Assembly (NCBI GenBank): GCA_900321715.1 | Contig: ONXC01000018.1 | Location: 1-47,064, forward strand | Source of the DNA: an uncultured Bacteroidales bacterium | Lineage (GTDB): Bacteria > Bacteroidota > Bacteroidia > Bacteroidales > UBA932 | Direction: 5' to 3' | Length of the DNA: 47,064 bases | Program-made: the position numbers and the translations under genes | Shown here: positions 7,771 to 16,798 of the stretch, in pieces | Numbering within the stretch: position 1 is the first letter of the stretch | Layout: each line of letters begins with the position of its first letter | Notes under the pieces: generated by a model | Told to the model about the DNA's origin: nothing | What the model saw: only the letters and a program-made list of their open reading frames with translations | Database searches by the model: none

Positions 7771-7970
7771 CAGTTTATCACCTATTAAGAACGGACCATT
7801 AAAATCCTGATAATAAAGCTGTTGTCATAGGACAATCCATTCACGTCTTTTCTTGGCCATCATGTATATCGGCCATACATTTGAGCCGCAATATCTGCAT
7901 GATGGGACTTTGATCGGCCACCGTGACAGTTGCGTTTTTTGCTGGGGCCGGGGGTTTTCTCCGGTCCCTT
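7771..7970. other. Gap without a supported gene
   Basis: About 200 bp between the terminator and the end of rlmI. A minus-strand reading frame just beyond the rlmI stop contains a CxxC pair (CRYCGS) and basic residues, but it has no usable start. I see no RNA gene. It may be the decayed end of a former gene or chance. Confidence 0.3.
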
Positions 7971-9164
7971 CTATTCTACATAGAGGAGAAGGCCTTTCAG
8001 ATACTCCCCTTCCGGATGATAGATGTTCACGGAGTGGTCTCCGGGCTGGTTCAGACGGTCAAGGATTCTTACACTGCGGCCGGTTTCAGCGGCAGCGGAG
8101 AAAACGGCAAGGGCAAATGCCTCCTTGTCCACAACCTGCGAGCAGCTGAATGTAAAGACGAAGCCGCCGGGAGCCACCTTTGCGATGGCGGCAGCATTGA
8201 GCCTCTGGTATGCCCTCAGGGCGTTTTTGAGCGCTCCCCTATGCTTTGCAAATGCCGGGGGATCCACTATCATGAGGTCATATGCGCCGTCAGGGACGTT
8301 CTTCACAAAGTCTATAGCGTCGGCACAATATGAAGTGTGCTGATCCTTGGTAAAGCCGTTCAGTTCAACGTTACGGTCCACCATTGCCATGGCGCGTGCG
8401 CTGCTGTCCACTGAATCTACGTGCTTAGCACCGCCTGCAAGGGCATAGATGGAGAAGCCGCCGGTGTAGCAGAAAAGGTTGAGGACATTGCGGCCGCGGG
8501 CAAGTTTCCCAACCCTGGCGCGGTTCTCTCTCTGATCCAGGAAGAAACCTGTCTTCTGGCCCTCGTTCCAGTTTACAAGGAACTTGTTGCCATTTTCAAG
8601 GACTACGGATTCATCGGCATCAAATCCGGGAGCCTTCCAGAGATAGCCGTCAACTAGCTCCAGGCCGGCCTTGAAGGGCGCTGTGCCGGAACTTTTGTCA
8701 TAGACGGCCTTGAGGGTACCGCCGTAAACCTCACGGAGGGCATCGGCAATGGCGTTCTTGGCGCGGAACATGCCCACGGAATGGGCCTGGAGCACGCATA
8801 CGCCGTCATAATAGTCTACTATGAGCCCGGGAAGGCCGTCCCCTTCCCCGTGCACCAGCCTGTAGCAGTTGGTTTCTTCCGACCCCGCAAGACCCATTGC
8901 CTCACGGAGTTTCAGGGCCCTTGTGAGCATCAGGGTCCAGAAATCCGGCTTGGTGGGGTCCTCGTCAAAACTGAGGATCCTTACTGCTATGGAGCCTATC
9001 TGGTAATGGCCGCAGGCCAGGAGCTTTCCATCGGCCCCTACTACGCTCACAAGGTCTCCCTCTGCGGGATGGCCCACAATCTGGGCAATGGCCCCTGAGA
9101 ACACCCAGGGATGGTAACGCAGGATGGATTCCTCCCTGCGGGGTTTCAGAATGATTCTATCCAT
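7971..9164 (-). CDS. rlmI: Class I SAM-dependent rRNA methyltransferase, RlmI-like
   Basis: 397-residue methyltransferase of the RlmI/RlmK group, which methylates a cytosine of 23S rRNA at C5 in E. coli. The N-terminal PUA domain contains RYHPWVFSGAI. The Rossmann domain shows the SAM-binding motif NLFCYTGGFSIYALAGGA and the DPP motif MIVDPPAFAKH. Near the C-terminus SCSQ (FTFSCSQVV) provides the expected catalytic cysteine region. The ATG at 9164 (MDRIILKPRREES) is chosen over an upstream in-frame ATG because it gives the usual N-terminus; it overlaps the end of the exonuclease gene by 8 nt. The target base is inferred from homology. Confidence 0.93.
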   Translation of the reverse strand: MDRIILKPRREESILRYHPWVFSGAIAQIVGHPAEGDLVSVVGADGKLLACGHYQIGSIAVRILSFDEDPTKPDFWTLMLTRALKLREAMGLAGSEETNCYRLVHGEGDGLPGLIVDYYDGVCVLQAHSVGMFRAKNAIADALREVYGGTLKAVYDKSSGTAPFKAGLELVDGYLWKAPGFDADESVVLENGNKFLVNWNEGQKTGFFLDQRENRARVGKLARGRNVLNLFCYTGGFSIYALAGGAKHVDSVDSSARAMAMVDRNVELNGFTKDQHTSYCADAIDFVKNVPDGAYDLMIVDPPAFAKHRGALKNALRAYQRLNAAAIAKVAPGGFVFTFSCSQVVDKEAFALAVFSAAAETGRSVRILDRLNQPGDHSVNIYHPEGEYLKGLLLYVE

Positions 9165-9810
9165 TGTCTTGACGGTATCTTTCGGGATGGAGTTCCTCAT
9201 CAGTGAGGGGATGCTTCTGGGCCTTGAGAAGTTTCATATACATTTCCCTGCACACCCAGGCATCCGTAGCGGCATAACGGAGCTGACTCTCTGAGAGGTT
9301 CTCCGCCTCCCAGTTTGAAAGCTGCTGTGCCTTGGATATCTTTACGCCCAGGATAATGGCTGTCATTTTCTTGACCGACTTGTCGCGGATTCCATACTCC
9401 CAGACCTTGGACTGGAGGTCCACAAAGCCGCCCGCCTTGAAAGAGGCGTACTTCTGGAGACCGCGGACATCGTCTACGGTTGCGGCGCCAACCTTGAGGA
9501 TGGCGGGATTTGCAAGGATGGCGGCAAGGCGCCGTGGAATGCCGGTTTTCTGGACTCGGAAAAGATAAGCCCTGGTGGCCCCGGAAAGCTGCAGGAGAGC
9601 CGTCCCGTTGGAATGCTGGTCCTGGGTGAAAGTGGGACGTGTTTCAGTGTCAAAACCCAGCACTTTCTGCCGCCTCAGATAACGCAGAGCAGCATAGAAA
9701 GTATCGTTCAGAGAGTCTACCAGCACAATTTCCCCGGGGAAGGAAACAAGCTCAAGTTTTGCTATTTCTTCCGGGCTAATTGATATGGGGAACATACTCT
9801 GACTGGACAT
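9157..9810 (-). CDS. RNase D-like 3'-5' exonuclease (DEDDy)
   Basis: 217-residue single-domain 3'-5' exonuclease of the DEDDy class, acting on RNA or DNA ends. Motif I is GFDTETRP (D and E), motif II includes VGAATVDDVRGL, and motif III is YAATDAWVCREMY with Tyr and Asp spaced as in DEDDy enzymes. HRDC domains of full-length RNase D are absent, as in many Bacteroidota homologues. The start could be 9810 or the second Met at 9795 (MFPISIS); both overlap the upstream lipoprotein gene, so the three genes form an overlapping operon. Confidence 0.9.
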   Translation of the reverse strand: MSSQSMFPISISPEEIAKLELVSFPGEIVLVDSLNDTFYAALRYLRRQKVLGFDTETRPTFTQDQHSNGTALLQLSGATRAYLFRVQKTGIPRRLAAILANPAILKVGAATVDDVRGLQKYASFKAGGFVDLQSKVWEYGIRDKSVKKMTAIILGVKISKAQQLSNWEAENLSESQLRYAATDAWVCREMYMKLLKAQKHPLTDEELHPERYRQDNG

Positions 9811-10843
9811 ATTGGGCGCTTAGGGGCACTTTCTGGAGCCCTCCTTCAAGGGATTCCTCCGTTACGAAGAATCTCACGGAAGGCCGATGGATCCTGTGGG
9901 TAAAAAGATTCTCTTCACGTAAAAGAGAATAGAGCGCATCTACTATGCAGGCTCCGGGATCCAGGATTTGGAAATTCTGAGGAAGCATTGCGGAGAAAGC
10001 GTCTTCCTCCTCCGTGACGGCGCGGCGTATAATTGGAATCTCAGACCACAGCGGGGCGGGATCCTTACCGTATCCGTCAAGGATAAGGGCATCCATCTTA
10101 TGGCCTGTGAGCCTGTACTGCCTTAGGACGCTGCGGAATTCCGTGCATATATCAAGGGCGGGATCCGGAGTTATGGAAACCACGCTTCCTTCAAGGCCCA
10201 TCTCCTCAAAGACGCCCTCATAGACCTTAGAGTCCCTGACGGGTTCTGTAGTCCAGACGGCAATATTTCTGGCGCCCCCGCGGACGGCAGCCTTCAGGCT
10301 CTCATGAACGGGAGACATCAGACGGCATGTGCCGCCCTTGAGCTGCTGGAGAGTATCTACGTCAAACATTCCGTAGCGGGCATGAAGGGCCGATGTAAAC
10401 ACTATGATCTTTGCCTGCGACAGGCTGTCCCAGGCAAACAGGGCGCCGCGTACGGCAGCCTCACGCAGGCTGTCAATGCCCACGGAGTCTGTGAGGAAAG
10501 CAGCATAAGGCTCATTGTAGGCATCCATTATCACATCAAAGGTTTCACCTGCAAAATCCGGCAGGGAATCCCTGTGAGCACGGCCGTCTATGTTATCCCT
10601 TCTGTCAACGCTCTGGAAGCGGCGTGCAAGATAGATCCCTTCTGCGCGCTCTCCAAGCAGTGCTATGCGGCCGTTTTCACCCATGTGGCCGGCACTTGCC
10701 GCAATGCGGCCAAGACCAGAAGAATCGCGGGCTACGGTGTATACAAGAGGCACTGCCGGTCGGGGTTCAGGACCCTTTTCACGGCAGGAAATGACGAAGG
10801 CAGCCATGATAGCCGCCGCAAGTATTGCTTTTCTTTCCATCAT
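9776..10843 (-). CDS. Predicted lipoprotein of unknown function
   Basis: About 355 residues. The start MMERKAILAAAIMAAF followed by VISC gives a clear lipobox at Cys20, which is why the start is placed at 10843 or 10840 rather than at the open upstream ATG. The mature protein alternates predicted strands and helices (GRIALLGERAEGIYLARRF, FDVIMDAYNEPYAAF, AKIIVFTSALHARYG, KMDALILDGYG), giving the impression of a periplasmic-binding-type or Rossmann-like fold. I do not recognise the family. It overlaps the exonuclease gene and should be its operon partner, but no functional link is evident. Confidence 0.75.
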   Translation of the reverse strand: MMERKAILAAAIMAAFVISCREKGPEPRPAVPLVYTVARDSSGLGRIAASAGHMGENGRIALLGERAEGIYLARRFQSVDRRDNIDGRAHRDSLPDFAGETFDVIMDAYNEPYAAFLTDSVGIDSLREAAVRGALFAWDSLSQAKIIVFTSALHARYGMFDVDTLQQLKGGTCRLMSPVHESLKAAVRGGARNIAVWTTEPVRDSKVYEGVFEEMGLEGSVVSITPDPALDICTEFRSVLRQYRLTGHKMDALILDGYGKDPAPLWSEIPIIRRAVTEEEDAFSAMLPQNFQILDPGACIVDALYSLLREENLFTHRIHRPSVRFFVTEESLEGGLQKVPLSAQYVQSEYVPHIN

Positions 10844-10869
10844 CAGGTGCAAATTTACTAAAAAATCCT

Positions 10870-10877
10870 TATTTTTG
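10870..10877 (+). promoter_or_regulatory. Putative -7 box of the C1B peptidase operon
   Basis: TATTTTTG matches TAnnTTTG and lies 22 nt upstream of the ATG at 10900, within the spacer to the divergent lipoprotein gene. Confidence 0.5.
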
Positions 10878-10899
10878 TAAAAATACAATCAAGATTAAG

Positions 10900-12066
10900 A
10901 TGAAGAAGATTCTCAGCCTCGCGCTTCTGGCATTATGCCTGAACACCTTCGCACAGAGGGCTCCCAGCCCCGTCAAGGCAAAGGATTACCAGTTCACCAC
11001 AGTAAAGGAACTGCCCATCACCTCCATCAAGAACCAATACCGCAGCGGCACATGCTGGTGCTTCAGCACCATCTCCTTCCTTGAAAGTGAGATAATAAAG
11101 GCAAAGAACCTGAAGGACGCCTCCCTGTACCCTGACTTCTCAGAGATGTTCGTAGTGAGGAAGGCATACTATGACCGCGCCATCAAGTATGTCCGTATGG
11201 ACGGCAAGCTCAACTTCGCCGCCGGATCGGATTTCGGAGATGTCCTGGAGGTTGCCAAAACCTACGGTCTTATCTATCAGGGGGATTATTCCGGCTTCCA
11301 GTACGGCTACGACAAACCCGTCCAGGCAGAGCTTGATGCCGTTCTCAAAGGATACGTAGACGCCGTTGTTAAGAACCCCAACAAGAAACTCACCAAGGTA
11401 TGGCCCAAGGGTATCGAAGGAATCCTGGATGCCTATATGGGAGAGATCCCTGAAGACAAGATCATCAAGGGAGACGCCCTTGGAATCAATCTTGAAGATT
11501 ATATCGGCTTCACTTCCTACACCCATCATCCCTTCTATACCGCCTTCGCAATGGAGGTTGAAGACAACTGGCGCTGCACCCCTTCATGGAACGTTCCGCT
11601 TGATGAATTCATGGCAATCATTGACAACGCCGTGGATAAAGGCTACACCGTAGCATGGGGCGGAGACGTATCAGAGCCCGGTTTCACCCGTGACGGCCTT
11701 GCAATCCTCATTGACATGGAGGCTCTTGCAACTTCCGGCTCAGATCAGGAGCGCTGGGTTGGAAAGGCAGAGGAAAAGCCCGCAGAGAAGGCTTCAGTGA
11801 AGGAAATCGAGGTAACCCAGGAACTCCGTCAGGATTACTACGACGAAAAAACATCCACCGACGACCACGGCATGCATCTCTACGGCATTGCCAAGGACCA
11901 GAACGGCACCAAGTATTACCTCATCAAGAACTCCTGGGGAGAAACCGGTGAATACAAGGGCATCTGGTACATGTCAGAGAACTATGTAAAGGGCAAGACC
12001 CTCAACATCCTCGTCAATAAGAACGCCGTTCCCAAGGATATCCTCAAAAAGATCGGCCTCAAATAA
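10900..12066 (+). CDS. Secreted C1B aminopeptidase (bleomycin hydrolase/PepC family)
   Basis: 388-residue papain-fold peptidase of family C1B. A signal peptide (MKKILSLALLALCLNTFAQ) suggests export to the periplasm. The nucleophile is Cys52 in YRSGTCWCFST; the His is in DDHGMHLYG and the Asn in IKNSWGETG near residue 345, so the triad is complete. At about 370 mature residues it is shorter than PepC (about 440-450 aa). The ATG at 10900 is chosen because it begins the signal peptide, and an earlier in-frame ATG would lie before the promoter box. It is the first gene of an operon with pssA, the ManA-like gene and the S4 gene; pssA begins right after its stop. Confidence 0.92.
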   Translation: MKKILSLALLALCLNTFAQRAPSPVKAKDYQFTTVKELPITSIKNQYRSGTCWCFSTISFLESEIIKAKNLKDASLYPDFSEMFVVRKAYYDRAIKYVRMDGKLNFAAGSDFGDVLEVAKTYGLIYQGDYSGFQYGYDKPVQAELDAVLKGYVDAVVKNPNKKLTKVWPKGIEGILDAYMGEIPEDKIIKGDALGINLEDYIGFTSYTHHPFYTAFAMEVEDNWRCTPSWNVPLDEFMAIIDNAVDKGYTVAWGGDVSEPGFTRDGLAILIDMEALATSGSDQERWVGKAEEKPAEKASVKEIEVTQELRQDYYDEKTSTDDHGMHLYGIAKDQNGTKYYLIKNSWGETGEYKGIWYMSENYVKGKTLNILVNKNAVPKDILKKIGLK

Positions 12067-12759
12067 ATGAGCATCAAAAAGCACATTCCCAACACCATCA
12101 CCCTGATGAATCTCCTCTGCGGAGTTATCGGGGTGATGGCCGCTGTAGTGGGAAGGACAGACCTCGCCTTTCTCCTTATGCTTGCCGCCGCTTTATTTGA
12201 TTTCTGCGACGGTCTGGCCGCAAGGCTGCTGGGGGCATATTCAGTTATCGGAAAGGAACTGGACTCACTGTGTGATATGGTGAGCTTCGGGGTACTTCCC
12301 TCAGTAATGCTGGTGTATGCATCGGTGAACTCCGGCCTTTCGCCCCAATGGCTGTGCTACATACCTGTTTTCCTTGCCCTCATGAGCGCCCTCAGGCTTG
12401 CAAAATTCAACGTGGATGAGCGCCAGAGCACGGATTTCATAGGCGTGGCCACCCCAACATCGGCCATAATGAGCGGTGCGCTGTGCTGCAGCGGCATTGC
12501 CTTCCCAGTATGGTTCATCCCGGCTTTTGCCGTGGTGATGGGCCTTCTTCTTGTGAGCGAGATCCCCATGTTCTCCATCAAGATAGCAAAAGGCCATAAG
12601 CTCCTGGATGCCAAGCACATAGTGCTCATTGTCCTGGTAGTTGCCTCAATAGCCGTAACCGCCGCGCTCCGCCTCAACTGGAGCATAGCAGTGCTGCTTG
12701 TGTTCAGCTCATACATAGTGGAAAACCTGATAATATGGATAGCGAAACCAAAAAGCTGA
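12067..12759 (+). CDS. pssA: CDP-diacylglycerol-serine O-phosphatidyltransferase
   Basis: 230-residue membrane enzyme making phosphatidylserine from CDP-diacylglycerol and serine, the first step to phosphatidylethanolamine. The CDP-alcohol phosphotransferase motif DGxxARx8Gx3Dx3D is perfect: D48, G49, A52, R53, G62, D66 and D70. Several hydrophobic helices follow. The ATG abuts the stop of the C1B gene (TAAATG), so translation is probably coupled, and its end overlaps the next gene by 25 nt. Serine as acceptor is inferred from closest family type; a phosphatidylglycerol-type role is less likely. Confidence 0.88.
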   Translation: MSIKKHIPNTITLMNLLCGVIGVMAAVVGRTDLAFLLMLAAALFDFCDGLAARLLGAYSVIGKELDSLCDMVSFGVLPSVMLVYASVNSGLSPQWLCYIPVFLALMSALRLAKFNVDERQSTDFIGVATPTSAIMSGALCCSGIAFPVWFIPAFAVVMGLLLVSEIPMFSIKIAKGHKLLDAKHIVLIVLVVASIAVTAALRLNWSIAVLLVFSSYIVENLIIWIAKPKS

Positions 12760-13673
12760 CTCCCCTGAAATTCCTTCCGGACAGGCAGGACACTCCCTGG
12801 GGCAGCATAGAATATAAACTGGCCGATCTAGGATTCATTGACTCTATGGCCAGCGAAGGCTGGCTGGGAGGGAATACTCTTTCCGACATAATGCAAACAT
12901 ATCTGGAAAGGGTATCCGGAGAAACTTCCTTTGACTGGTATGGAACGCAGTTCCCCGTGCTCATCAAGAGAATGCATGTAAAGGGCCGCACTCCCATTCA
13001 CCTCAACCCAGATGATGAATCGGCCGAGCAGCGCTACGATGCCTTTGGAAAAACGGTCCTGTGGTATGTTGAGGATGCCGGAAAAGATGCCGCACTCTAC
13101 CTTGGATTCAAGAAAGCCGTTGGTGCAGAGCAGTTATATCAGGCAAGCCTTGACGGCAGTGTGGACAGCCTTCTTCATAAGGTAAAGCCCGGCAAGGGAG
13201 AATTCTACCTCATCACCCCCGGAACCGTTTACGCTGCAAAGGACGTTACTATTCTGGAAATATCCGAGGCATCGGAACTGAGTTTCAACCTGGAGACAGA
13301 TCTGGAAGAAGCTTTTGACCTTATCGACCTTGGAGCCTGGAGCAATCCCCTTCCAAGGCCTGAAGGAAGCCTAATAGTGTCTCTCCCCCAGTTCACCGCA
13401 AACCGCATTCCCCTTTCCCAGGCTCTCAAAAGCCACCGGGACCTTGACGACACCTTCCTCCTTTACATCACCCTTGAAGGAGAGGCAATAATTGAGGCCG
13501 ATAACAATAACTATAAGGCCAAGAAGGGTGAACTTGTTATGGTTCCGGCAGAAGTTACGGACTTTGCCCTCCTTCCCGCCGCACCAGGAACAGTTATCCT
13601 TGAAGTGAGGATGGACCCCAGACCGGATGATGATATTGTATCTGAACCTGTAGATGATGGAAGTCAGGATTGA
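12735..13673 (+). CDS. ManA-like cupin protein lacking the zinc ligands
   Basis: 312-residue protein with the layout of class I mannose-6-phosphate isomerase: N-terminal PLKFLP....PWG, FPVLIKRM, NPDDESAEQRYDAFGKT, PGTVYA and a C-terminal cupin (LLYITLEGEAIIEADNNNY). In active enzymes the zinc is held by Gln and His of the QVHPDD motif, a Glu in GKTEMWY and a His in PxGxVHA. Here these positions are His89, Asn91, Val108 and Tyr166, so all four ligands are replaced. The reading frame is intact and lies inside an overlapping operon, arguing for a retained protein rather than a decaying gene. Isomerase activity is doubtful; a binding or regulatory role is inference. Confidence 0.82.
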   Translation: MDSETKKLTPLKFLPDRQDTPWGSIEYKLADLGFIDSMASEGWLGGNTLSDIMQTYLERVSGETSFDWYGTQFPVLIKRMHVKGRTPIHLNPDDESAEQRYDAFGKTVLWYVEDAGKDAALYLGFKKAVGAEQLYQASLDGSVDSLLHKVKPGKGEFYLITPGTVYAAKDVTILEISEASELSFNLETDLEEAFDLIDLGAWSNPLPRPEGSLIVSLPQFTANRIPLSQALKSHRDLDDTFLLYITLEGEAIIEADNNNYKAKKGELVMVPAEVTDFALLPAAPGTVILEVRMDPRPDDDIVSEPVDDGSQD

Positions 13674-14037
13674 CAAATACCTTTGGGCAATAAGGGTGTT
13701 CAAAACCCGCACTGAAGCAACAGAGGCCTGTAGCGGCGGCAAGGTGAAGATTGGCGGCGTAAACGCCAAGCCTTCAAAGGATGTCCGTCCGGGAGATATC
13801 ATTAATGTAAGGAAAGGGGCGGTAAACTACACCTTCAGGGTAATTGACGGACTGGATAAACGCGTTGGAGCCAAACTGGTTCCGGATTATGCAGAAAACC
13901 TTACCCCCGAAGAAGAACTCCAGAAGCTTCGTGCTCCCGTAGAGACTTTCTTTGTTACCAGGGACCGCGGTGCCGGCCGTCCCACCAAGAAGGACCGCAG
14001 GGATATTGAACAGCTTTGGGACACTCTTGATTTCTAG
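13654..14037 (+). CDS. S4-domain RNA-binding protein, Hsp15-like
   Basis: 127-residue protein (or 126 if the second Met at 13657 is used). The S4 domain covers residues 3-60, with RIDKYLWAIRVFKTRTEAT, KVKIGGVNAKPS and VRPGDIINVRK. A basic C-terminal tail (RGAGRPTKKDRR) resembles Hsp15/HslR, which binds stalled 50S subunits carrying peptidyl-tRNA. It overlaps the ManA-like gene by 20 nt and is the last gene of the operon. Its stop overlaps that of the convergent AddB-like gene by 2 nt, leaving no terminator between them. Confidence 0.87.
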   Translation: MMEVRIDKYLWAIRVFKTRTEATEACSGGKVKIGGVNAKPSKDVRPGDIINVRKGAVNYTFRVIDGLDKRVGAKLVPDYAENLTPEEELQKLRAPVETFFVTRDRGAGRPTKKDRRDIEQLWDTLDF

Positions 14038-16796
14038 CGTCCGCATATATCCTTGAAATCGCAATGGGAGCAGGTATCCCTGTCCTCTGTGCGGCTCCAC
14101 GGGATATCAAGGTTGGAGATATCTGACAGCATGGCCTCAAGCTTTGCTGTCATTTCTTTAGTATCTTCCGGATTCTCAGGCATTTCCGGAAGGTTTCCGG
14201 TATACAGGTGGCGTATGGAGTATATGGAATTCACCAGCCTCTTTCCGGAAAGTGAAGGCTCCTGATGGCAGAGAAGGTCATAGATGAACAGCTGGAAGGC
14301 AATCTTGGGCCCGCCGTTGCCATCCTCAACCTTTCCCGTCTTATAATCCACAACCCTCACTTCCCCGTCACGGTAACTGTCCAGCCTGTCTATGTATCCG
14401 TGAATCCTGAAACCGCCAAATTGGCCGTACAGATGCTTTTCAAGGCCGATAATCCTGAAGCCCTCTGTTCCGTCCGCAGCCGCCAGCACTGAGGAGTCGT
14501 GCTTAAGTGCAGACAACACATAATCCAGGATGACCTCCTCCAGGACAAGGTTGCGGCCGGTCACTTCAATTGAGTGCATCTCTTCCAGAACCTTCTCCCG
14601 GATAAGTGCCTTAAGCCCCTTAGTATCCTTCCTGAAGGCATCCAGCATTTCCCTCGAGATAATATCGGCCCTGCTGTAGAGACTCTCCATGACATGATGG
14701 AAAACGTTTCCAAGCATACGGGAATCCAGGGATTCGGAAACCTCGTCGTCGGTTTTGAGCCCCTCCACGGACTGATAATAGAACTTTGCCGGGCAATCGG
14801 CATAATTATTAAGGGCCGATGCCGACAGCAGCCTCTGACGCACCGCGTCTACGTGAGCCTGGGTCTTACAAATAACGTCCTCCGGTTTTGGCGCCTGCAT
14901 GGAAGGGGCGGCGGTGAGTCTTTCCGGCTTTATCCCAAAATGATACTCTAACTGCTTGATGTACCTTGTTTCCTCACCGGATTTAAGGCCCTCCGTGCGG
15001 CTGTCATAGATAAGCCACACATGCTCCGGCCTCTGAATCATCCTATAGAAATAATAGGCCCACACCGCATCCTGGAACTCATAGGTGGGAAGGCCGAATC
15101 CTTTCCTGAGCTCCGGCGGAATGAAGGAGGAGCTTACGCTGCGCCTTGGGAACATTCCCTCGTTGGCGCTGAGGATCACAAGATACCTGAAATCCAGAGC
15201 ACGCGTTTCCAGAGGGCCCATTATCTGGAGTCCCTTCAGAGGCTCTCCCCTGAACGGCACGGAAATGCCTTGAAGGAGCCTCTGCATAAGCCTCATATGT
15301 GTTGCCGGAAGCAGTTCAAGGTCCGTTCCCTTAAGGATATTGAGCTCTGTGTGACAGCGTTTTGCAAAATCCAGTTCCAGAAGCATCTCTGATTTCCCGG
15401 TGAGAGTGCGCCCCACAAGGCCAACTATCTGAGAGAAATAGTCCTCCGTCCTGTGATTCTGTGATGCCGATGCAAGCGTGACATCCTCTATCACCGGACG
15501 GAAGATCTGGTCCAGAACCGGACCTCCCTGAAGGTCCTTCACTGGGATATAATACCTTGCGGCAGCCTTGACGGCTTCAACTTTTTTCATCTCATCCTCA
15601 CCCAGCAGTTCACGGAAAAGGCCTGATGAGAAGACTTCCCTCACGGCGGCGTGGTAGAAATACCAGCCGTCCGGACGCTTTCTCAGTCTCATCTGCATGG
15701 AGCCGATGGCATCCAGAAGCGTATATATAGCACTCCCCGACATGGGGTAACCCATGGTCACGTTGATGGAGTCATATGATGGCGGGATGGAATTAAGAAG
15801 CGGCAGAAGAAGGTTCTCATCCGGAAGCACGAAGGCAGTCTCAACACTGTCTCCGTCTGTCTGCCCCAGTATCCATGGAGCCAGTTTTGCCTGGCCCACG
15901 GATGAAGGGACGTCAACTACCGTAATACGCGGCACACGAAGCCCTGAAGGATCAATCTCGAATGCCTGGGGAAACTCCTCCACGTTCTTTCTCATGAAGA
16001 AGGAGGATTTATTCTCCCCGTCCCTTATCATTGTGCTCACATAGTCCCAGCAGAATTCTGCAAGATGAGCATCACGCATCCGCCTCAGCAGTAGTTTCTC
16101 GCACTCATTGAGAGCATTCAGGCCCACAAAGACAAACTTCTGAGTTTCAGGGAAAACAGGCTCCAGGAGATCCTTCACGGATGCCCCGGCCTTCAGTCCT
16201 GAGGCTACGGAACGGTAAACCATTCCCTCGTAGGCCATATCCTTTTCCCTGAGACTTACGTTGAAATTCTCATATAGCGGGAACAGGATATTCCACAGCT
16301 TGACGAATTTCCCCTTCACGCCTCCATCCAGATGCCTTGGATCCCTGAAATGAGACAGGAAATGATCTATGGCAGCTTCCTGATTCTCTGTCAGATACTC
16401 ATACGTATCCTGGATCTGCTTGAAATCGGAGACATTCCGGAAGAGCCCGCGGGCATCTACAAGGTACTTGTCTATATCGTCAAAATCACTGAGCATCACA
16501 TCTCCCCAGAACACGAACTCATCCAGGGGTTCGGCCTCGGGATTAAGGTCCCTGTAGCATCTGTACAGTTCCAGAAGCAGGTGCAGCTTATCCGTTGCGT
16601 GGACATTGTATACCTTATAGAAGAAATCGTTGATGGTATACATTTCCGGCGCCATCAAAGGCCTTTCCCGAACCAGGCCCCCAAGGTATTTTCTGAAAAA
16701 CACCAGGGAACGGCGGTTCGGGAAGACAAAGCAGCAGTGCTCTATTTGACGGCCCTCATAGTAGTGCCGGGCCACCTGCCTGAGGAATGGATCCAC
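14034..16796 (-). CDS. AddB-like PD-(D/E)XK nuclease / inactivated helicase
   Basis: 920-residue protein with the architecture of AddB/ RexB-type subunits: an SF1-like helicase body and a C-terminal RecB-family nuclease (RVVDYKTGK near residue 838). An Fe-S cluster is indicated by Cys in YADCPAKFYYQ and three Cys in the last dozen residues (CSHCDFKDICGR). The N-terminus CCFVFPNRRSLVFFRKYLG is the degenerate Walker A region seen in AddB. It should process double-strand breaks together with the AddA-like protein encoded 17 kb away at 33962-36934. The start is GTG at 16796, 2 nt after the sppA stop, so translation is likely coupled. Confidence 0.87.
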   Translation of the reverse strand: MDPFLRQVARHYYEGRQIEHCCFVFPNRRSLVFFRKYLGGLVRERPLMAPEMYTINDFFYKVYNVHATDKLHLLLELYRCYRDLNPEAEPLDEFVFWGDVMLSDFDDIDKYLVDARGLFRNVSDFKQIQDTYEYLTENQEAAIDHFLSHFRDPRHLDGGVKGKFVKLWNILFPLYENFNVSLREKDMAYEGMVYRSVASGLKAGASVKDLLEPVFPETQKFVFVGLNALNECEKLLLRRMRDAHLAEFCWDYVSTMIRDGENKSSFFMRKNVEEFPQAFEIDPSGLRVPRITVVDVPSSVGQAKLAPWILGQTDGDSVETAFVLPDENLLLPLLNSIPPSYDSINVTMGYPMSGSAIYTLLDAIGSMQMRLRKRPDGWYFYHAAVREVFSSGLFRELLGEDEMKKVEAVKAAARYYIPVKDLQGGPVLDQIFRPVIEDVTLASASQNHRTEDYFSQIVGLVGRTLTGKSEMLLELDFAKRCHTELNILKGTDLELLPATHMRLMQRLLQGISVPFRGEPLKGLQIMGPLETRALDFRYLVILSANEGMFPRRSVSSSFIPPELRKGFGLPTYEFQDAVWAYYFYRMIQRPEHVWLIYDSRTEGLKSGEETRYIKQLEYHFGIKPERLTAAPSMQAPKPEDVICKTQAHVDAVRQRLLSASALNNYADCPAKFYYQSVEGLKTDDEVSESLDSRMLGNVFHHVMESLYSRADIISREMLDAFRKDTKGLKALIREKVLEEMHSIEVTGRNLVLEEVILDYVLSALKHDSSVLAAADGTEGFRIIGLEKHLYGQFGGFRIHGYIDRLDSYRDGEVRVVDYKTGKVEDGNGGPKIAFQLFIYDLLCHQEPSLSGKRLVNSIYSIRHLYTGNLPEMPENPEDTKEMTAKLEAMLSDISNLDIPWSRTEDRDTCSHCDFKDICGR

Positions 16797-16798
16797 TA

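Noticed and set aside
7785-7990. Minus-strand CxxC-containing frame (CRYCGS, basic residues) after rlmI
   Set aside because: There is no plausible start codon in frame and no promoter. It could be a decayed small zinc-ribbon gene, but support is too thin to annotate.
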